Assembly: GCF_003590835.1 (NCBI RefSeq)
Contig: NZ_QYUQ01000002.1
Coordinates: 558,001 to 622,000, forward strand
Source of the DNA: Noviherbaspirillum sedimenti
GTDB taxonomy: Bacteria; Pseudomonadota; Gammaproteobacteria; Burkholderiales; Burkholderiaceae_D
Length of the DNA: 64,000 nucleotides
Direction: 5' to 3'
Numbering within the stretch: position 1 is the stretch's first letter; every line of letters starts with the position of its first letter. The translations under genes and the position numbers were made by a program. Under the pieces are notes generated by a model. That model searched no databases and was not told where the DNA came from. It saw only the letters and a program-made list of their open reading frames with translations. Shown piece by piece: positions 33,037-42,139 of the stretch.

Positions 33037-34128
33037 ATGCCTGTAACGTGCAAAGCAGCAGTTGCATTCGGACCTAATGAACCATTGCAGATCCGCGTGA
33101 TCGAGGTTGCCGACCCCGGCCCTAAGGAAGTCATGGTGCGCCTTGCCGCAACCGGATTGTGCCATTCTGATTTGTCCATGATGGAAGGGAAAGGGAATGT
33201 GACCTTCCCGATCGTTTTTGGCCATGAGGGATTCGGCGAAGTGGTCGCCTGTGGCGAGGGGGTGACCGAATTTGAAGTTGGCGACACGGTTATTCCTTAT
33301 CTGATTCCAGATTGCGGAGAATGCTTTTTTTGCAAATCCGGCAGAACCAATCTGTGTGTGCAGTTCGGGGCGCGACGTCAGTCGCCATGGACGCCGTTTT
33401 CCCTGGATGGGAAGCCAATCGCGACATTCATGGGACTTGGCACATTTGCCGAAATTACTGTTGTCAAAGAAGACATGCTGACCAAGGTGGACAGTAAGGC
33501 CCCGGCCGACTATGCCTGCTGCATTGGCTGTGGCGTGACAACTGGTATTGGCGCTGCACTCAACACAGCCCAGGTGAAGCCAGGGTCAACTGTAGGTGTC
33601 TTCGGCGTAGGTGGCGTTGGGTTAAGCGTTGTCCAAGGCGCGCGGCTTGCAGGCGCCGGCCGCATCATTGCCATTGACATGAATCCAGCGAAGGAAGAAG
33701 TTGCGCGCAGGATGGGCGCAACCGACTTCGTCAATGCGAAAGAAGTGGACAACCTGGTATCGCATCTGTTCCAGATGACTGGAATGGGCCTGGATTACGC
33801 GTTCGAATGTGTCGGCTCGCCTAAACTGATGGCATTGGCTCTGGAGGCGACCAATCCGGCATGGGGACTGGCGGTCAATATCGGAGTTGTGGAAGCAGGA
33901 AAAGAGCTCACCACACTGCCAAATACGCTTGTTACTGGACGTCGCTGGACCGGTTCCCTCATGGGCGGCGCAAAGCGTCAGGATGTATCCCGCTACGTCG
34001 ACATGTTCATGCGCGGTGAGATAAAACTGGATGATCTCGTCTCGCACAGGCTGGATCTGGAAGAGATTAATCATGGCTTTGACATGATGCGCAGCGGCGA
34101 ATCGGTGCGTTCCGTGATCATGTATTGA
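33037..34128 (+). CDS. Zinc-dependent alcohol dehydrogenase (class III-like MDR)
   Basis: 363 aa. Catalytic zinc ligands are C42 and H63 (GHE), with structural-zinc cysteines C93, C96, C99 and C107. The NAD motif is GVFGVGGVGLSV. A strong AAAAAAGGAG lies seven bases before the start. In context it would oxidise the alcohol released by the esterase. The family form resembles Rhodococcus/mycobacterial NDMA- or NAD-dependent alcohol dehydrogenases. Confidence 0.9.
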   Translation: MPVTCKAAVAFGPNEPLQIRVIEVADPGPKEVMVRLAATGLCHSDLSMMEGKGNVTFPIVFGHEGFGEVVACGEGVTEFEVGDTVIPYLIPDCGECFFCKSGRTNLCVQFGARRQSPWTPFSLDGKPIATFMGLGTFAEITVVKEDMLTKVDSKAPADYACCIGCGVTTGIGAALNTAQVKPGSTVGVFGVGGVGLSVVQGARLAGAGRIIAIDMNPAKEEVARRMGATDFVNAKEVDNLVSHLFQMTGMGLDYAFECVGSPKLMALALEATNPAWGLAVNIGVVEAGKELTTLPNTLVTGRRWTGSLMGGAKRQDVSRYVDMFMRGEIKLDDLVSHRLDLEEINHGFDMMRSGESVRSVIMY

Positions 34129-34191
34129 AATACCGATCGCTGGCTTCTCTGAACAAGATGAGGTTTGATCACTTTCGAAAAAGGAATTACA

Positions 34192-35640
34192 GTGAAATAC
34201 GCAAACAAATTGCTGATTGACGGCGAATTGGTCGGTACTGCTAAAGGTAAAACATTTGATGTCGAAGACCCGGCGACCGGGCAGGTAATCGCTCAGGCGC
34301 CTGCAGGCGATGCAGAAGACATTGACCGTGCTGTGCGCGCCGCGCGTCACTGTTTCGACTCCGGTGCCTGGACGAGCTACACGGCGGCAGATAGAGCTGC
34401 AACCATGTGGAAACTGTCTGATACCGTTGCGGCCAATATCGACCAGCTTTCGGAGTTGGAGGTTATCGACAACGGCATGCCTCTGGTGTTCGCACGTGCA
34501 AGCCTCAATAGTGCCATCAATGGCCTGCGTTACTATGCGGGCATGTGCACAAAGCTTAATGGTATTACCAGTAATATTTCTGGAGGCGGGCGGCAGATGC
34601 ATGCGTATACCCAGCGGGATCCGGTCGGAGTGGTCGGTGCAATCACGCCCTGGAATGCGCCGCTGGCTACCTTGATTAACAAGATTGCTCCGGCCATTGC
34701 CGCTGGTTGTGCCCTTGTATGTAAACCCGCGGAACAGACGCCGCTGACTTCACTCCGTTTTGCAGAGCTGATCGCTGCGTCCGGCCTGCCACGTGGGCTA
34801 ATCAATATCGTCACTGGCCTTGGCTCGGTTGCCGGCGCGGCAATAGCAAATCATCCAGGCGTGGATAAAGTTACTTTTACGGGGTCCACTGAGGTCGGCA
34901 AGGGGCTGGTTCAGGCTGCGTCGGGCAACCTCAAGCGGCTGACGCTGGAGCTGGGCGGCAAGTCCCCGGTTTTCCTGTTTGACGATGCGGATCTTGAGCG
35001 TGCTATTCCTGCTTGTATTATGGCCATTTTTGCGAACAGCGGCCAGGTGTGCTTTGCAGGATCACGTCTGTACGTACAGCGTCGAATCTTTGATGAGGTG
35101 GTCAACCGCATTGCCAAGGCAGCAAAAGAAATGCGTTTGGGCAGCGGGCTTGACGCCGCGACGCAGCTGGGTCCGCTGGTGTCACAAAAACAGATGGCAC
35201 GCGTCCTGAGTTACATAGAGAGTGGTATCACGGAAGGTGCTGAATTGTTAAGTGGTGGCGCCAGGTTCGGAGACAAAGGCTATTTTGTCGAACCGACCGT
35301 ATTTGCCAACCAGAATGCGCAGGATATTCGTATTGTGCGCGAGGAGATTTTTGGCCCCGTTCTGGTTGCCATGCCATTTGATAACCTGGATGACGTCGCC
35401 CATATAGCCAATAGTTCTCCGTACGGCCTCGGAGCGGGAATCTTTTCATCCAATGTGTCGACTGTACATAAAGCCGCACAAATTATCCGGGCAGGGAATA
35501 TCTGGATTAACTGCTACGGCATTCTTGATAAGTCCATGCCGTTTGGCGGCTTCCGTCAATCCGGCTGGGGGCGCGAACATGGTATTGAAGGGATTGAGCC
35601 TTATCTTGAGACAAAATCTGTCTACACAATGCTGGGATAA
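34192..35640 (+). CDS. NAD(P)-dependent aldehyde dehydrogenase
   Basis: A 482-aa ALDH-superfamily enzyme. I choose the GTG at 34192 because AAAAAGGA lies seven bases upstream and the protein then starts like its relatives (KYANKLLIDGELV). Key motifs are PWNAPLATLINK, FTGSTEVGKG, the catalytic Glu in LELGGKSP and the catalytic Cys in NSGQVCFAGSR. It is the last gene of the monooxygenase operon, before a strong terminator, and would oxidise the aldehyde to an acid ready for CoA activation. Confidence 0.92.
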   Translation: MKYANKLLIDGELVGTAKGKTFDVEDPATGQVIAQAPAGDAEDIDRAVRAARHCFDSGAWTSYTAADRAATMWKLSDTVAANIDQLSELEVIDNGMPLVFARASLNSAINGLRYYAGMCTKLNGITSNISGGGRQMHAYTQRDPVGVVGAITPWNAPLATLINKIAPAIAAGCALVCKPAEQTPLTSLRFAELIAASGLPRGLINIVTGLGSVAGAAIANHPGVDKVTFTGSTEVGKGLVQAASGNLKRLTLELGGKSPVFLFDDADLERAIPACIMAIFANSGQVCFAGSRLYVQRRIFDEVVNRIAKAAKEMRLGSGLDAATQLGPLVSQKQMARVLSYIESGITEGAELLSGGARFGDKGYFVEPTVFANQNAQDIRIVREEIFGPVLVAMPFDNLDDVAHIANSSPYGLGAGIFSSNVSTVHKAAQIIRAGNIWINCYGILDKSMPFGGFRQSGWGREHGIEGIEPYLETKSVYTMLG

Positions 35641-35668
35641 GTAGCTGGTAGTTGCGATGCGTATGGAG

Positions 35669-35707
35669 AATAAGCCTGCATGGATTCTGAATGCAGGCTT
35701 ATTTTCG
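35669..35707 (+). terminator. Rho-independent terminator of the Baeyer-Villiger operon
   Basis: AATAAGCCTGCAT (35669-35681) pairs perfectly with ATGCAGGCTTATT (35691-35703) over a 9-base loop, and TT follows the stem. It lies 28 bases after the aldehyde dehydrogenase stop. Confidence 0.85.
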
Positions 35708-35956
35708 TGCTCTTTGTGAACTTTTAGCTGCTTGTTTTATTTGTACCGTAGTAGGAAGTCTCATCGTACCTGATCAGATGTCGTTCCAATGTTGAACGGA
35801 AGGTTATCGCACGAAACCGACGGCGATAATGCTGAGGTACGGAAAAAGAAATAATCGAATTGCGCCATAACATAATTAACTAGGTTGACTAAGTGGTGTA
35901 TATGGCGTAAAGTTATTCATGCATTGTTGCATGTTTGTTTTTAAGAAAGGGTTCAA
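35704..35956 (+). promoter_or_regulatory. Promoter region of the ferredoxin operon
   Basis: No gene is seen in these 253 bases. TTAAC-TAG-GTTGA (35876-35888) is a degenerate version of the cluster palindrome and overlaps a TTGACT -35-like element (35885-35890). No good -10 at 17 bp can be named. AAAGGG precedes the ferredoxin ATG. Confidence 0.4.
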
Positions 35957-36280
35957 ATGCCGAATATTACTTTTATCCTTGCAAATGGGGAACTCAAGAA
36001 AGTTGCGGTAGCAGCGGGTGTTTCGCTGATGAAAGCTGCAATTGATGGCGGCACCGGGGGCCTCGATGCCGAATGCGGCGGCTGCCTGACGTGTGCGACC
36101 TGTCATGTATATATTGACGGACCTTTGGTCGACAAGATTCCGGCACCGAGCGAAGAAGAGAATGTCATGCTGGAAGGTGCCGCAGTTCACGTGAGGCCGA
36201 CTAGCCGACTGAGTTGCCAGGTGGTTCTTAGCGATGAGCTGGATGGTCTTGTTGTAGAACTACCAAAGTCGCAATACTGA
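35957..36280 (+). CDS. [2Fe-2S] ferredoxin, putidaredoxin/adrenodoxin type
   Basis: A 107-aa ferredoxin. The cluster ligands are C40, C46, C49 and C87 (C-x5-C-x2-C then C), in AECGGCLTCATCH and LSCQVV. An extra Cys sits at 43. Proteins of this type feed electrons from a FAD reductase to cytochromes P450 or Rieske oxygenases. The reductase gene follows 36 bases later. The window has two Rieske large subunits but only a broken P450, so the Rieske enzymes are the likely partners. Confidence 0.92.
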   Translation: MPNITFILANGELKKVAVAAGVSLMKAAIDGGTGGLDAECGGCLTCATCHVYIDGPLVDKIPAPSEEENVMLEGAAVHVRPTSRLSCQVVLSDELDGLVVELPKSQY

Positions 36281-36315
36281 GCCGTCATTATTAATTCTTT
36301 GCGCGAGAAGCGGTC

Positions 36316-37575
36316 ATGGATACATACGACGTATTGGTTGTTGGGGCTGGTCATGGCGGGGCGCAGATTGTTGCAAGTCTACGTCAGCAAGGATTCAAGG
36401 GTTCCATCGGTATGATTGGTGACGAGGTCGATGCGCCTTACGAGCGTCCGCCATTGTCAAAAGCTTATCTGGCCGGGGAGACTTCCGTGGACCAACTCTT
36501 GTTGCGCCCTCAGGCATTCTGGATAGAGCAAGAAATTGCTTTAAAGACTGGATTGCGCGTGACGTCAGTCGATGCGCAAGCGCACCAGGTGCGCTGTGCT
36601 AGTGGCGAACAATTCGGGTACAGGCATTTGGTTTGGGCAACGGGCGGGCAACCCAGGCGGCTTGTCTGCAAGGGTTCCGATCTGGCCGGCATCCATGTCG
36701 TACGCACACGTGCTCAGGTAGATGCCATGCGGGATGAGGTTGTCCACGCAAAGAATGTCGTGATCATCGGCGGCGGATACATCGGGTTGGAAACAGCGGC
36801 TATTCTCGCTAAGGCAGGAAAATCGGTGTGTGTCATTGAGGCGCAGGATCGCGTGCTTGCGCGGGTAACCTCCCCCGTCGTTTCGGCTTTTTACGAGGAA
36901 GAGCACCGGCGGCATGGCGTAAGAATCCTCACAAAGACATCGATCGAATCGCTGCTTGGTGACAAAGGACGTATCGCTGGTGTGCTTTTGTCGAACGGAG
37001 AAGTATTGCCGGCAGATATGGCGGTCGTTGGAATTGGTTTAATACCTGAAGTTTCCGCGCTGATGGATGCTGGTGCGGTCTGTACCAATGGCGTCGATAT
37101 TGATGCACAGTGCAGAACGACGCTCCTGGATGTGTATGCGTTGGGTGACTGTGTAAACTATGTCAATGCCTTTGCCGATGGCGCAAGAGTGAGGCTGGAG
37201 TCGGTTCAAAACGCCAACGATCAGGCAAAAGTCGTAGCGACAAACATCATTGGCATAGCGCAGGCTTCTTATTCTGCCGTACCTTGGTTTTGGTCGAATC
37301 AATACGATCTCAAGCTGCAGACCGTCGGATTAAATATAGGGTATGACCAAACCGTGGTTCGTGGCAATCCTGATAATCGCAGCTTCAGCGTGGTCTATCT
37401 ACGCAAGGGCAAGATTATTGCGCTCGACTGCATCAATGCGGCTCGTGATTTTGTTTTCGGAAAGAAGCTCGTCGCTCAGGGCGTTGTCGCGACTGCTGCG
37501 CAACTTGAGGATGTGCATGTCGACCTGAATAGCCTTGCAGCGAGTGCGGCAAGCGCGACGGTGGGAGTGCTGTAG
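36316..37575 (+). CDS. FAD-dependent ferredoxin reductase
   Basis: A 419-aa reductase of the putidaredoxin-reductase/BphA4 group. The FAD motif is VVGAGHGG (9-16), YERPPLSKAYLAGE is diagnostic for the group, the NADH motif is IIGGGYIGLE and the second FAD motif ALGDC. It would move electrons from NAD(P)H to the adjacent ferredoxin. Only a weak AGAAG precedes the ATG. The following FadB-like gene is 57 bases downstream in the same direction. Confidence 0.92.
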   Translation: MDTYDVLVVGAGHGGAQIVASLRQQGFKGSIGMIGDEVDAPYERPPLSKAYLAGETSVDQLLLRPQAFWIEQEIALKTGLRVTSVDAQAHQVRCASGEQFGYRHLVWATGGQPRRLVCKGSDLAGIHVVRTRAQVDAMRDEVVHAKNVVIIGGGYIGLETAAILAKAGKSVCVIEAQDRVLARVTSPVVSAFYEEEHRRHGVRILTKTSIESLLGDKGRIAGVLLSNGEVLPADMAVVGIGLIPEVSALMDAGAVCTNGVDIDAQCRTTLLDVYALGDCVNYVNAFADGARVRLESVQNANDQAKVVATNIIGIAQASYSAVPWFWSNQYDLKLQTVGLNIGYDQTVVRGNPDNRSFSVVYLRKGKIIALDCINAARDFVFGKKLVAQGVVATAAQLEDVHVDLNSLAASAASATVGVL

Positions 37576-37632
37576 CTGAGATAGGCAATTAGCGTCAGCA
37601 GATCCGGATCAATAATAAGTTTAAGGAACGAC

Positions 37633-39771
37633 ATGTACCAAGGTCACGCGCTACGCGTAATTAATCTGTTTGATGGTCTGGTAGAACTATGCTTTGATCG
37701 CACCCATAGCGCGGTTAACAAGTTCGATATGCAAACGGTAGCCGAGTTGAAAGAAGCGACTGACGCGATACGCAAGGCAAACGGTATTCGCGGCATTTTG
37801 GTGTCGAGCGCCAAAGAAAATTTCATAGTTGGTGCCGATATCTTCGAGTTTCCGCCTTTGTTCGCCGGCCAAGCCTCGAAGCTCGCTGAGCTTAATTGCA
37901 GTCAGAACGCCGTATTTTGCGGCTTCGAGGATTTGGCCGTCCCAATCGTCACGGCAATCAACGGACTTGCCCTGGGTGGTGGGTTCGAAATGGCACTGGC
38001 GTCGGACTACCGAGTGATCGCGGAGTCAGCCAAGGTGGGTTTGCCGGAAGTTGGCCTGGGTATTATCCCGGGCTATGGAGGCACGGTGCGCTTGCCCCGA
38101 CTTGCAGGTGCAAAAACTGCCATTGAATGGATTGTGACTTGCAAACAGCAGGGCGCTGAAACCGCGCTTCGTACCGGCGTGGCCGATCGGTCGGTACCGA
38201 TCACATTACTAAGAGAAGCGGCTTTGGCGCTGTTGGTGCGGGTTGCGGAAAGTGGAGAATGGAGAGCGAAGCGGGCCGCGCGCTTCGGTCCGGTAACGTC
38301 AGAGGCCACTGCTGCCGTTTTCGACCTGGCCAAAACTACCGCAGCAAAGGGTACCCGTCATTATCCTGCAAAATTGGCTGTTGTCGAATTGATTGAACGC
38401 GGCATTAACATGTCACGCAATGATGCGCTCATGCTGGAAAACGAGACTTTTGTCCGTGTTGCGACAACGGGCACCGCCCAGGCATTGACGCAAATCTTTA
38501 TCAATGAGCAAGCTATCAAGAAAAAGGGCAAAGGCTATACGACAATTGCATGCAAAGTCGAACGAGCCGGAGTGCTCGGAGCTGGCATCATGGGTGGCGG
38601 TATTGCCTATACGTCTGCTGTACGTGGCGTTCCGGTCGTCATGAAAGATATCGCCCAAGGCGCACTGGACCTGGGTATTGGTGAGGCGCGCAGGCTGCTT
38701 GCGAAGCAAGTCACCCAAGGTCGTATAGGCCAGTCCCGGGCTGACGCTGTACTGTCCTCTATTGAACCTACGCTTGAATTCAATGGTTTCGATTCCGTGG
38801 ATGTGGTTGTGGAAGCAATCGTTGAAAACCTGAATGTCAAAAAGAGTGTTCTGGCCGACGTGGAGCGTCGAGTCCAGCCAAGTACCGTGATTGCTACCAA
38901 TACGTCTTCGCTGTCAGTTGCGGAACTCGGTACGGCGCTGGTTCGGCCGGAAAATTTCGTCGGCATGCACTTTTTTAATCCGGTGGCCGCCATGCCCCTG
39001 GTCGAGGTCATCAAGGGACCGAAGACCTGTGATGAAGCTGCGGCAAGGATTGCTGGATATGCCATGGCGATGGGGAAAACGCCTGTGGTAGTCAAGGATT
39101 GCCCGGGATTTTTGGTCAATCGCATCCTGACCACTCAGTTCGTCTCATTTGTGACACTCCTCCGCGATGGCGCCGATTTCCGGCGCATCGACCAGGTCAT
39201 GGAAGACTTTGGCTGGCCGATGGGTCCTGCCTATCTTCAGGATGTGATTGGGATGGATACCAGCAATCACGTCATCGAGGTCATTACTGCGGGTTACGGC
39301 GACCGCATGAAAATCGGTTTTCGGCATGCTGTTGCCGTCATGGCGGAGCAAAAGCGCTATGGACAGAAATCTGGCGCTGGATTTTATCGTTATGAGGCCG
39401 ATGCGAATGGTCGTTTGCAAAAACATCTTGCAGCTGACAGCTATGCGCTTCTGGCAGAGATTCAGCCACTTGGTCAACGTGACTTTAGTGACGAAGAAAT
39501 CATTGACCGCATGATGTTGCCAATGGTGATAGAGGCGGCGCTCTGTCTTGAAGAGGGTATTGCCGAATCAGCAGCCGAAATCGACATGAGCCTGGTGCTC
39601 GGAATTGGCTTCCCACGGCATTTTGGCGGCGCCCTTAAATACGCCGATCTGGTTGGACTAGAACGCATACTTGAAAAATGTGCTGCATATGCCAGCTTGG
39701 GTGGTTGTTATGCACCGACGGAGCGCATGCGCGAGATGGCGCGCCTTGGCAAGCGCTTCCATCTATTATGA
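37633..39771 (+). CDS. FadB/FadJ-like bifunctional enoyl-CoA hydratase / 3-hydroxyacyl-CoA dehydrogenase
   Basis: 712 aa. Residues 1 to about 190 are a crotonase domain that keeps both catalytic glutamates (GGGFEMALASD and GLPEVGLG). From about 313 a 3-hydroxyacyl-CoA dehydrogenase starts with VLGAGIMGGGIAY; HFFNPVAAMPLVEV carries the catalytic His and Glu, and two C-terminal domains follow. It would hydrate a 2-enoyl-CoA and oxidise the (S)-3-hydroxy product. AAGGA precedes the ATG. It is one of only two crotonase domains in the window with the intact Glu pair. A strong terminator follows. Confidence 0.93.
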   Translation: MYQGHALRVINLFDGLVELCFDRTHSAVNKFDMQTVAELKEATDAIRKANGIRGILVSSAKENFIVGADIFEFPPLFAGQASKLAELNCSQNAVFCGFEDLAVPIVTAINGLALGGGFEMALASDYRVIAESAKVGLPEVGLGIIPGYGGTVRLPRLAGAKTAIEWIVTCKQQGAETALRTGVADRSVPITLLREAALALLVRVAESGEWRAKRAARFGPVTSEATAAVFDLAKTTAAKGTRHYPAKLAVVELIERGINMSRNDALMLENETFVRVATTGTAQALTQIFINEQAIKKKGKGYTTIACKVERAGVLGAGIMGGGIAYTSAVRGVPVVMKDIAQGALDLGIGEARRLLAKQVTQGRIGQSRADAVLSSIEPTLEFNGFDSVDVVVEAIVENLNVKKSVLADVERRVQPSTVIATNTSSLSVAELGTALVRPENFVGMHFFNPVAAMPLVEVIKGPKTCDEAAARIAGYAMAMGKTPVVVKDCPGFLVNRILTTQFVSFVTLLRDGADFRRIDQVMEDFGWPMGPAYLQDVIGMDTSNHVIEVITAGYGDRMKIGFRHAVAVMAEQKRYGQKSGAGFYRYEADANGRLQKHLAADSYALLAEIQPLGQRDFSDEEIIDRMMLPMVIEAALCLEEGIAESAAEIDMSLVLGIGFPRHFGGALKYADLVGLERILEKCAAYASLGGCYAPTERMREMARLGKRFHLL

Positions 39772-39866
39772 CGTCTGGCAATATTTAAGCATTGGTCAAG
39801 ATAATCGAGTAATTTGTTTTTTACGTGGACAGATGTCTCACATCCCTTCTCCTTTGGGGTGCTTTC

Positions 39867-39897
39867 GCGGGCCACTCTGGTGGTCCGCTTTTTTATT
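39867..39897 (+). terminator. Rho-independent terminator before etfB
   Basis: GCGGGCCAC (39867-39875) and GTGGTCCGC (39880-39888) form a 9-bp stem with one G-T pair and a 4-base loop, followed by TTTTTTATT. It ends the FadB-like operon only 15 bases before the etfB start codon, so etfB may depend on a promoter between 39780 and 39860 plus read-through. Confidence 0.85.
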
Positions 39898-39911
39898 CGC
39901 AGGAGTGTCAC

Positions 39912-40661
39912 ATGAAAGTTTTAGTTCCAGTCAAACGCGTGGTCGACTACAACGTCAAGGTGCGCGTCAAGTCCGATGGCTCGGGCGTCGAACTCGCCAA
40001 CGTCAAGATGAGCATGAATCCCTTCGATGAAATCGCCGTCGAGGAAGCCATGCGCCTGAAAGAAGCCGGCAAGGCGACTGAAGTCATCGTCGTGTCCTGC
40101 GGTGTTGCGCAATGCCAGGAAACCCTGCGCACTGCCATGGCGATTGGCGCCGATCGCGCCATCCTGGTGGAAACCGATGCCGAGTTGCAGCCGCTGGCCG
40201 TGGCCAAGCTCTTGAAAGCCCTGGCCGACAAGGAGCAACCGCAACTGATCATCCTCGGCAAGCAAGCCATCGATGACGACAATAACCAGACTGGCCAGAT
40301 GCTCGCCGCCCTGCTGGGCTGGGGCCAAGCCACCTTCGCCTCGAAGGTCGTGATCGAAGGCGATAAGGCGATTGTCACCCGTGAAGTCGATGGCGGCTTG
40401 GAAACCGTGTCGCTGGCCCTGCCGGCCATTGTCACCACCGACCTGCGCCTGAACGAGCCGCGCTACGTGACCTTGCCCAACATCATGAAGGCCAAGAAAA
40501 AGACCCTGGACGTGGTCAAGCCGGCCGATCTGGGGGTGGATGTGGCGCCAAGGTTGAAGACCCTGAAAGTGGTCGAGCCAGCCAAGCGCTCCGCCGGCAT
40601 CATCGTGCCGGACGTGGCCACGCTGGTCGCCAAGCTGAAGAACGAATCCAAGGTCATTTAG
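39912..40661 (+). CDS. etfB: Electron transfer flavoprotein beta subunit
   Basis: A 249-aa EtfB, with [20 protein letters not shown] at the N-terminus and the adenine-nucleotide region [22 protein letters not shown]. With EtfA it accepts electrons from acyl-CoA dehydrogenases and passes them to ETF:ubiquinone oxidoreductase. AGGAG fixes the start at 39912. Third codon positions are visibly richer in G and C than in neighbouring genes, like a highly expressed housekeeping gene. Confidence 0.96.
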   Translation: MKVLVPVKRVVDYNVKVRVKSDGSGVELANVKMSMNPFDEIAVEEAMRLKEAGKATEVIVVSCGVAQCQETLRTAMAIGADRAILVETDAELQPLAVAKLLKALADKEQPQLIILGKQAIDDDNNQTGQMLAALLGWGQATFASKVVIEGDKAIVTREVDGGLETVSLALPAIVTTDLRLNEPRYVTLPNIMKAKKKTLDVVKPADLGVDVAPRLKTLKVVEPAKRSAGIIVPDVATLVAKLKNESKVI

Positions 40662-40699
40662 CCCGCGTCATTTAGTTCTCTTCGCACTGCACAGGAACC

Positions 40700-40867
40700 A
40701 TGGTCATGGAAAACATTCACCAGCCCACCAAAGAGCAAATCCGGGAATGGCTTGCCAACCGGCGCAAAAGCCCGGCGCCGCTGCCCGATGCCAGGCAGAT
40801 CCGGCACCAGCTGGACTGGAAGCAGGTCGACCATGCCGATGAGTATCCCATTCAACAAGCCGCCTGA
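40700..40867 (+). CDS. Small hypothetical protein between etfB and etfA
   Basis: A 55-codon frame starting MVMENIHQPTKEQIREWLAN and ending IQQAA. AGGA lies just upstream of ATG 40700; a second ATG two codons on is an alternative start. Codon use is GC-rich at third positions, like etfB and etfA, and the 253-base gap between those genes is otherwise unexplained. The charged, probably helical sequence has no known motif. It is likely a real small protein co-transcribed with the ETF genes; function unknown. Confidence 0.55.
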   Translation: MVMENIHQPTKEQIREWLANRRKSPAPLPDARQIRHQLDWKQVDHADEYPIQQAA

Positions 40868-40914
40868 GCACCCGCGTCAATCTCGCTCAGACCAAACATT
40901 TCATCAGGAAAATC

Positions 40915-41844
40915 ATGACTGCACTCGTCATTGCCGAACACGATAATGTTTCTCTCAAGGGCAGCACCGCCCATACCGTCACCGCTGCCCTCCAGTGCGG
41001 TGGCGACGTCCACGTCCTCATTGCTGGCCACCATTGTGGTGCTGCTGCCGCCGCTGCCGCCCAGCTGGCTGGCGTCAGTAAAGTGCTGGTGGCCGATGCC
41101 GCGCACTTTGCCGATGGCCTGGCCGAGAATATTGCCGCGCAAGCCCTCGCCCTGGCGAAAGACTATGCGCACATCCTCGCCCCCGCCACCGCCTATGGCA
41201 AGAACATTGCCCCGCGCGTGGCGGCCAAACTGGATGTGGGCCAGATTTCCGAAATCACCAAAGTCGATGCGCCCGACACGTTCGAGCGGCCGATCTATGC
41301 CGGCAATGCGATTGCCACTGTGCAATCGATCGATCCGATCAAGGTCATTACCGTGCGCACCACCGGCTTTGACTCCGCAGCGGCTGGCGGCAATGCTGCT
41401 ATCGAAGCCATTCCGGCCGTGGCTGATTTCGGCAAGTCGGCGTTCATCTCGCGCGCAGTGGCGAAATCCGACCGTCCTGAACTGACCGCCGCCAAGGTGA
41501 TCGTCTCGGGTGGCCGTGGCATGGGTTCGGGTGAAAGCTTCAAGATCCTCGAACCGCTGGCCGACAAGCTCAATGCCGCCATGGGCGCTTCGCGCGCCGC
41601 GGTGGACGCCGGCTATGTGCCTAACGACTGGCAGGTGGGCCAGACCGGCAAGATCGTCGCACCGCAGCTGTATATCGCGGTGGGCATTTCGGGCGCCATC
41701 CAGCATCTGGCCGGCATGAAGGATTCGAAGGTGATCGTGGCCATCAACAAGGATGCCGAAGCGCCGATCTTCAGCGTGGCCGACTATGGCATCGTGGGCG
41801 ACCTGTTCGAGATCGTGCCGCAGCTGGTCTCGGCATTGAATTGA
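40915..41844 (+). CDS. etfA: Electron transfer flavoprotein alpha subunit
   Basis: A 309-aa EtfA. The N-terminal domain starts [10 protein letters not shown], and the FAD-binding C-terminal domain carries [28 protein letters not shown] and [10 protein letters not shown]. It partners EtfB. Having ETF genes inside this cluster fits the three acyl-CoA dehydrogenases that need an acceptor. The bias to GC-rich third positions ends abruptly after this gene. Confidence 0.96.
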   Translation: MTALVIAEHDNVSLKGSTAHTVTAALQCGGDVHVLIAGHHCGAAAAAAAQLAGVSKVLVADAAHFADGLAENIAAQALALAKDYAHILAPATAYGKNIAPRVAAKLDVGQISEITKVDAPDTFERPIYAGNAIATVQSIDPIKVITVRTTGFDSAAAGGNAAIEAIPAVADFGKSAFISRAVAKSDRPELTAAKVIVSGGRGMGSGESFKILEPLADKLNAAMGASRAAVDAGYVPNDWQVGQTGKIVAPQLYIAVGISGAIQHLAGMKDSKVIVAINKDAEAPIFSVADYGIVGDLFEIVPQLVSALN

Positions 41845-41908
41845 GGATGTAAATTAATAGTCCCTCGACACCTCTGTCTGAAAGTGTGCTGGATGACGGA
41901 GGGAGAAT

Positions 41909-42046
41909 ATGCATGAAGAAGCGGGACGTAAATTCTCGCATGAGGCGTTGGAAGAACTGCGAATTAATGCTGTTCGAGTAGCCAAAGTACGGAAGATGAG
42001 GTGGCTTGACGCTTGCGCTCGATTCCCGCCGATGGCGCATGCGTGA
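41909..42046 (+). pseudogene. Probable IS630-type transposase N-terminal relic
   Basis: A 45-codon frame beginning MHEEAGRKFSHEALEELRIN resembles the start of one IS630-family transposase group; the similarity fades after about 28 residues and the frame stops. GGAGGGAG precedes the ATG. No inverted repeats or remaining transposase could be found in 41845-42139. The assignment rests on a short match from memory and is tentative. Confidence 0.4.
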
Positions 42047-42139
42047 TGACGCCTGACATTGATAGCGTTATCCGGGAGAGGGCGATGGCTCAGACAGAGC
42101 GTACGGTGTTCGCGTAATTGCAGGAGCTCTCGCTTCGCG

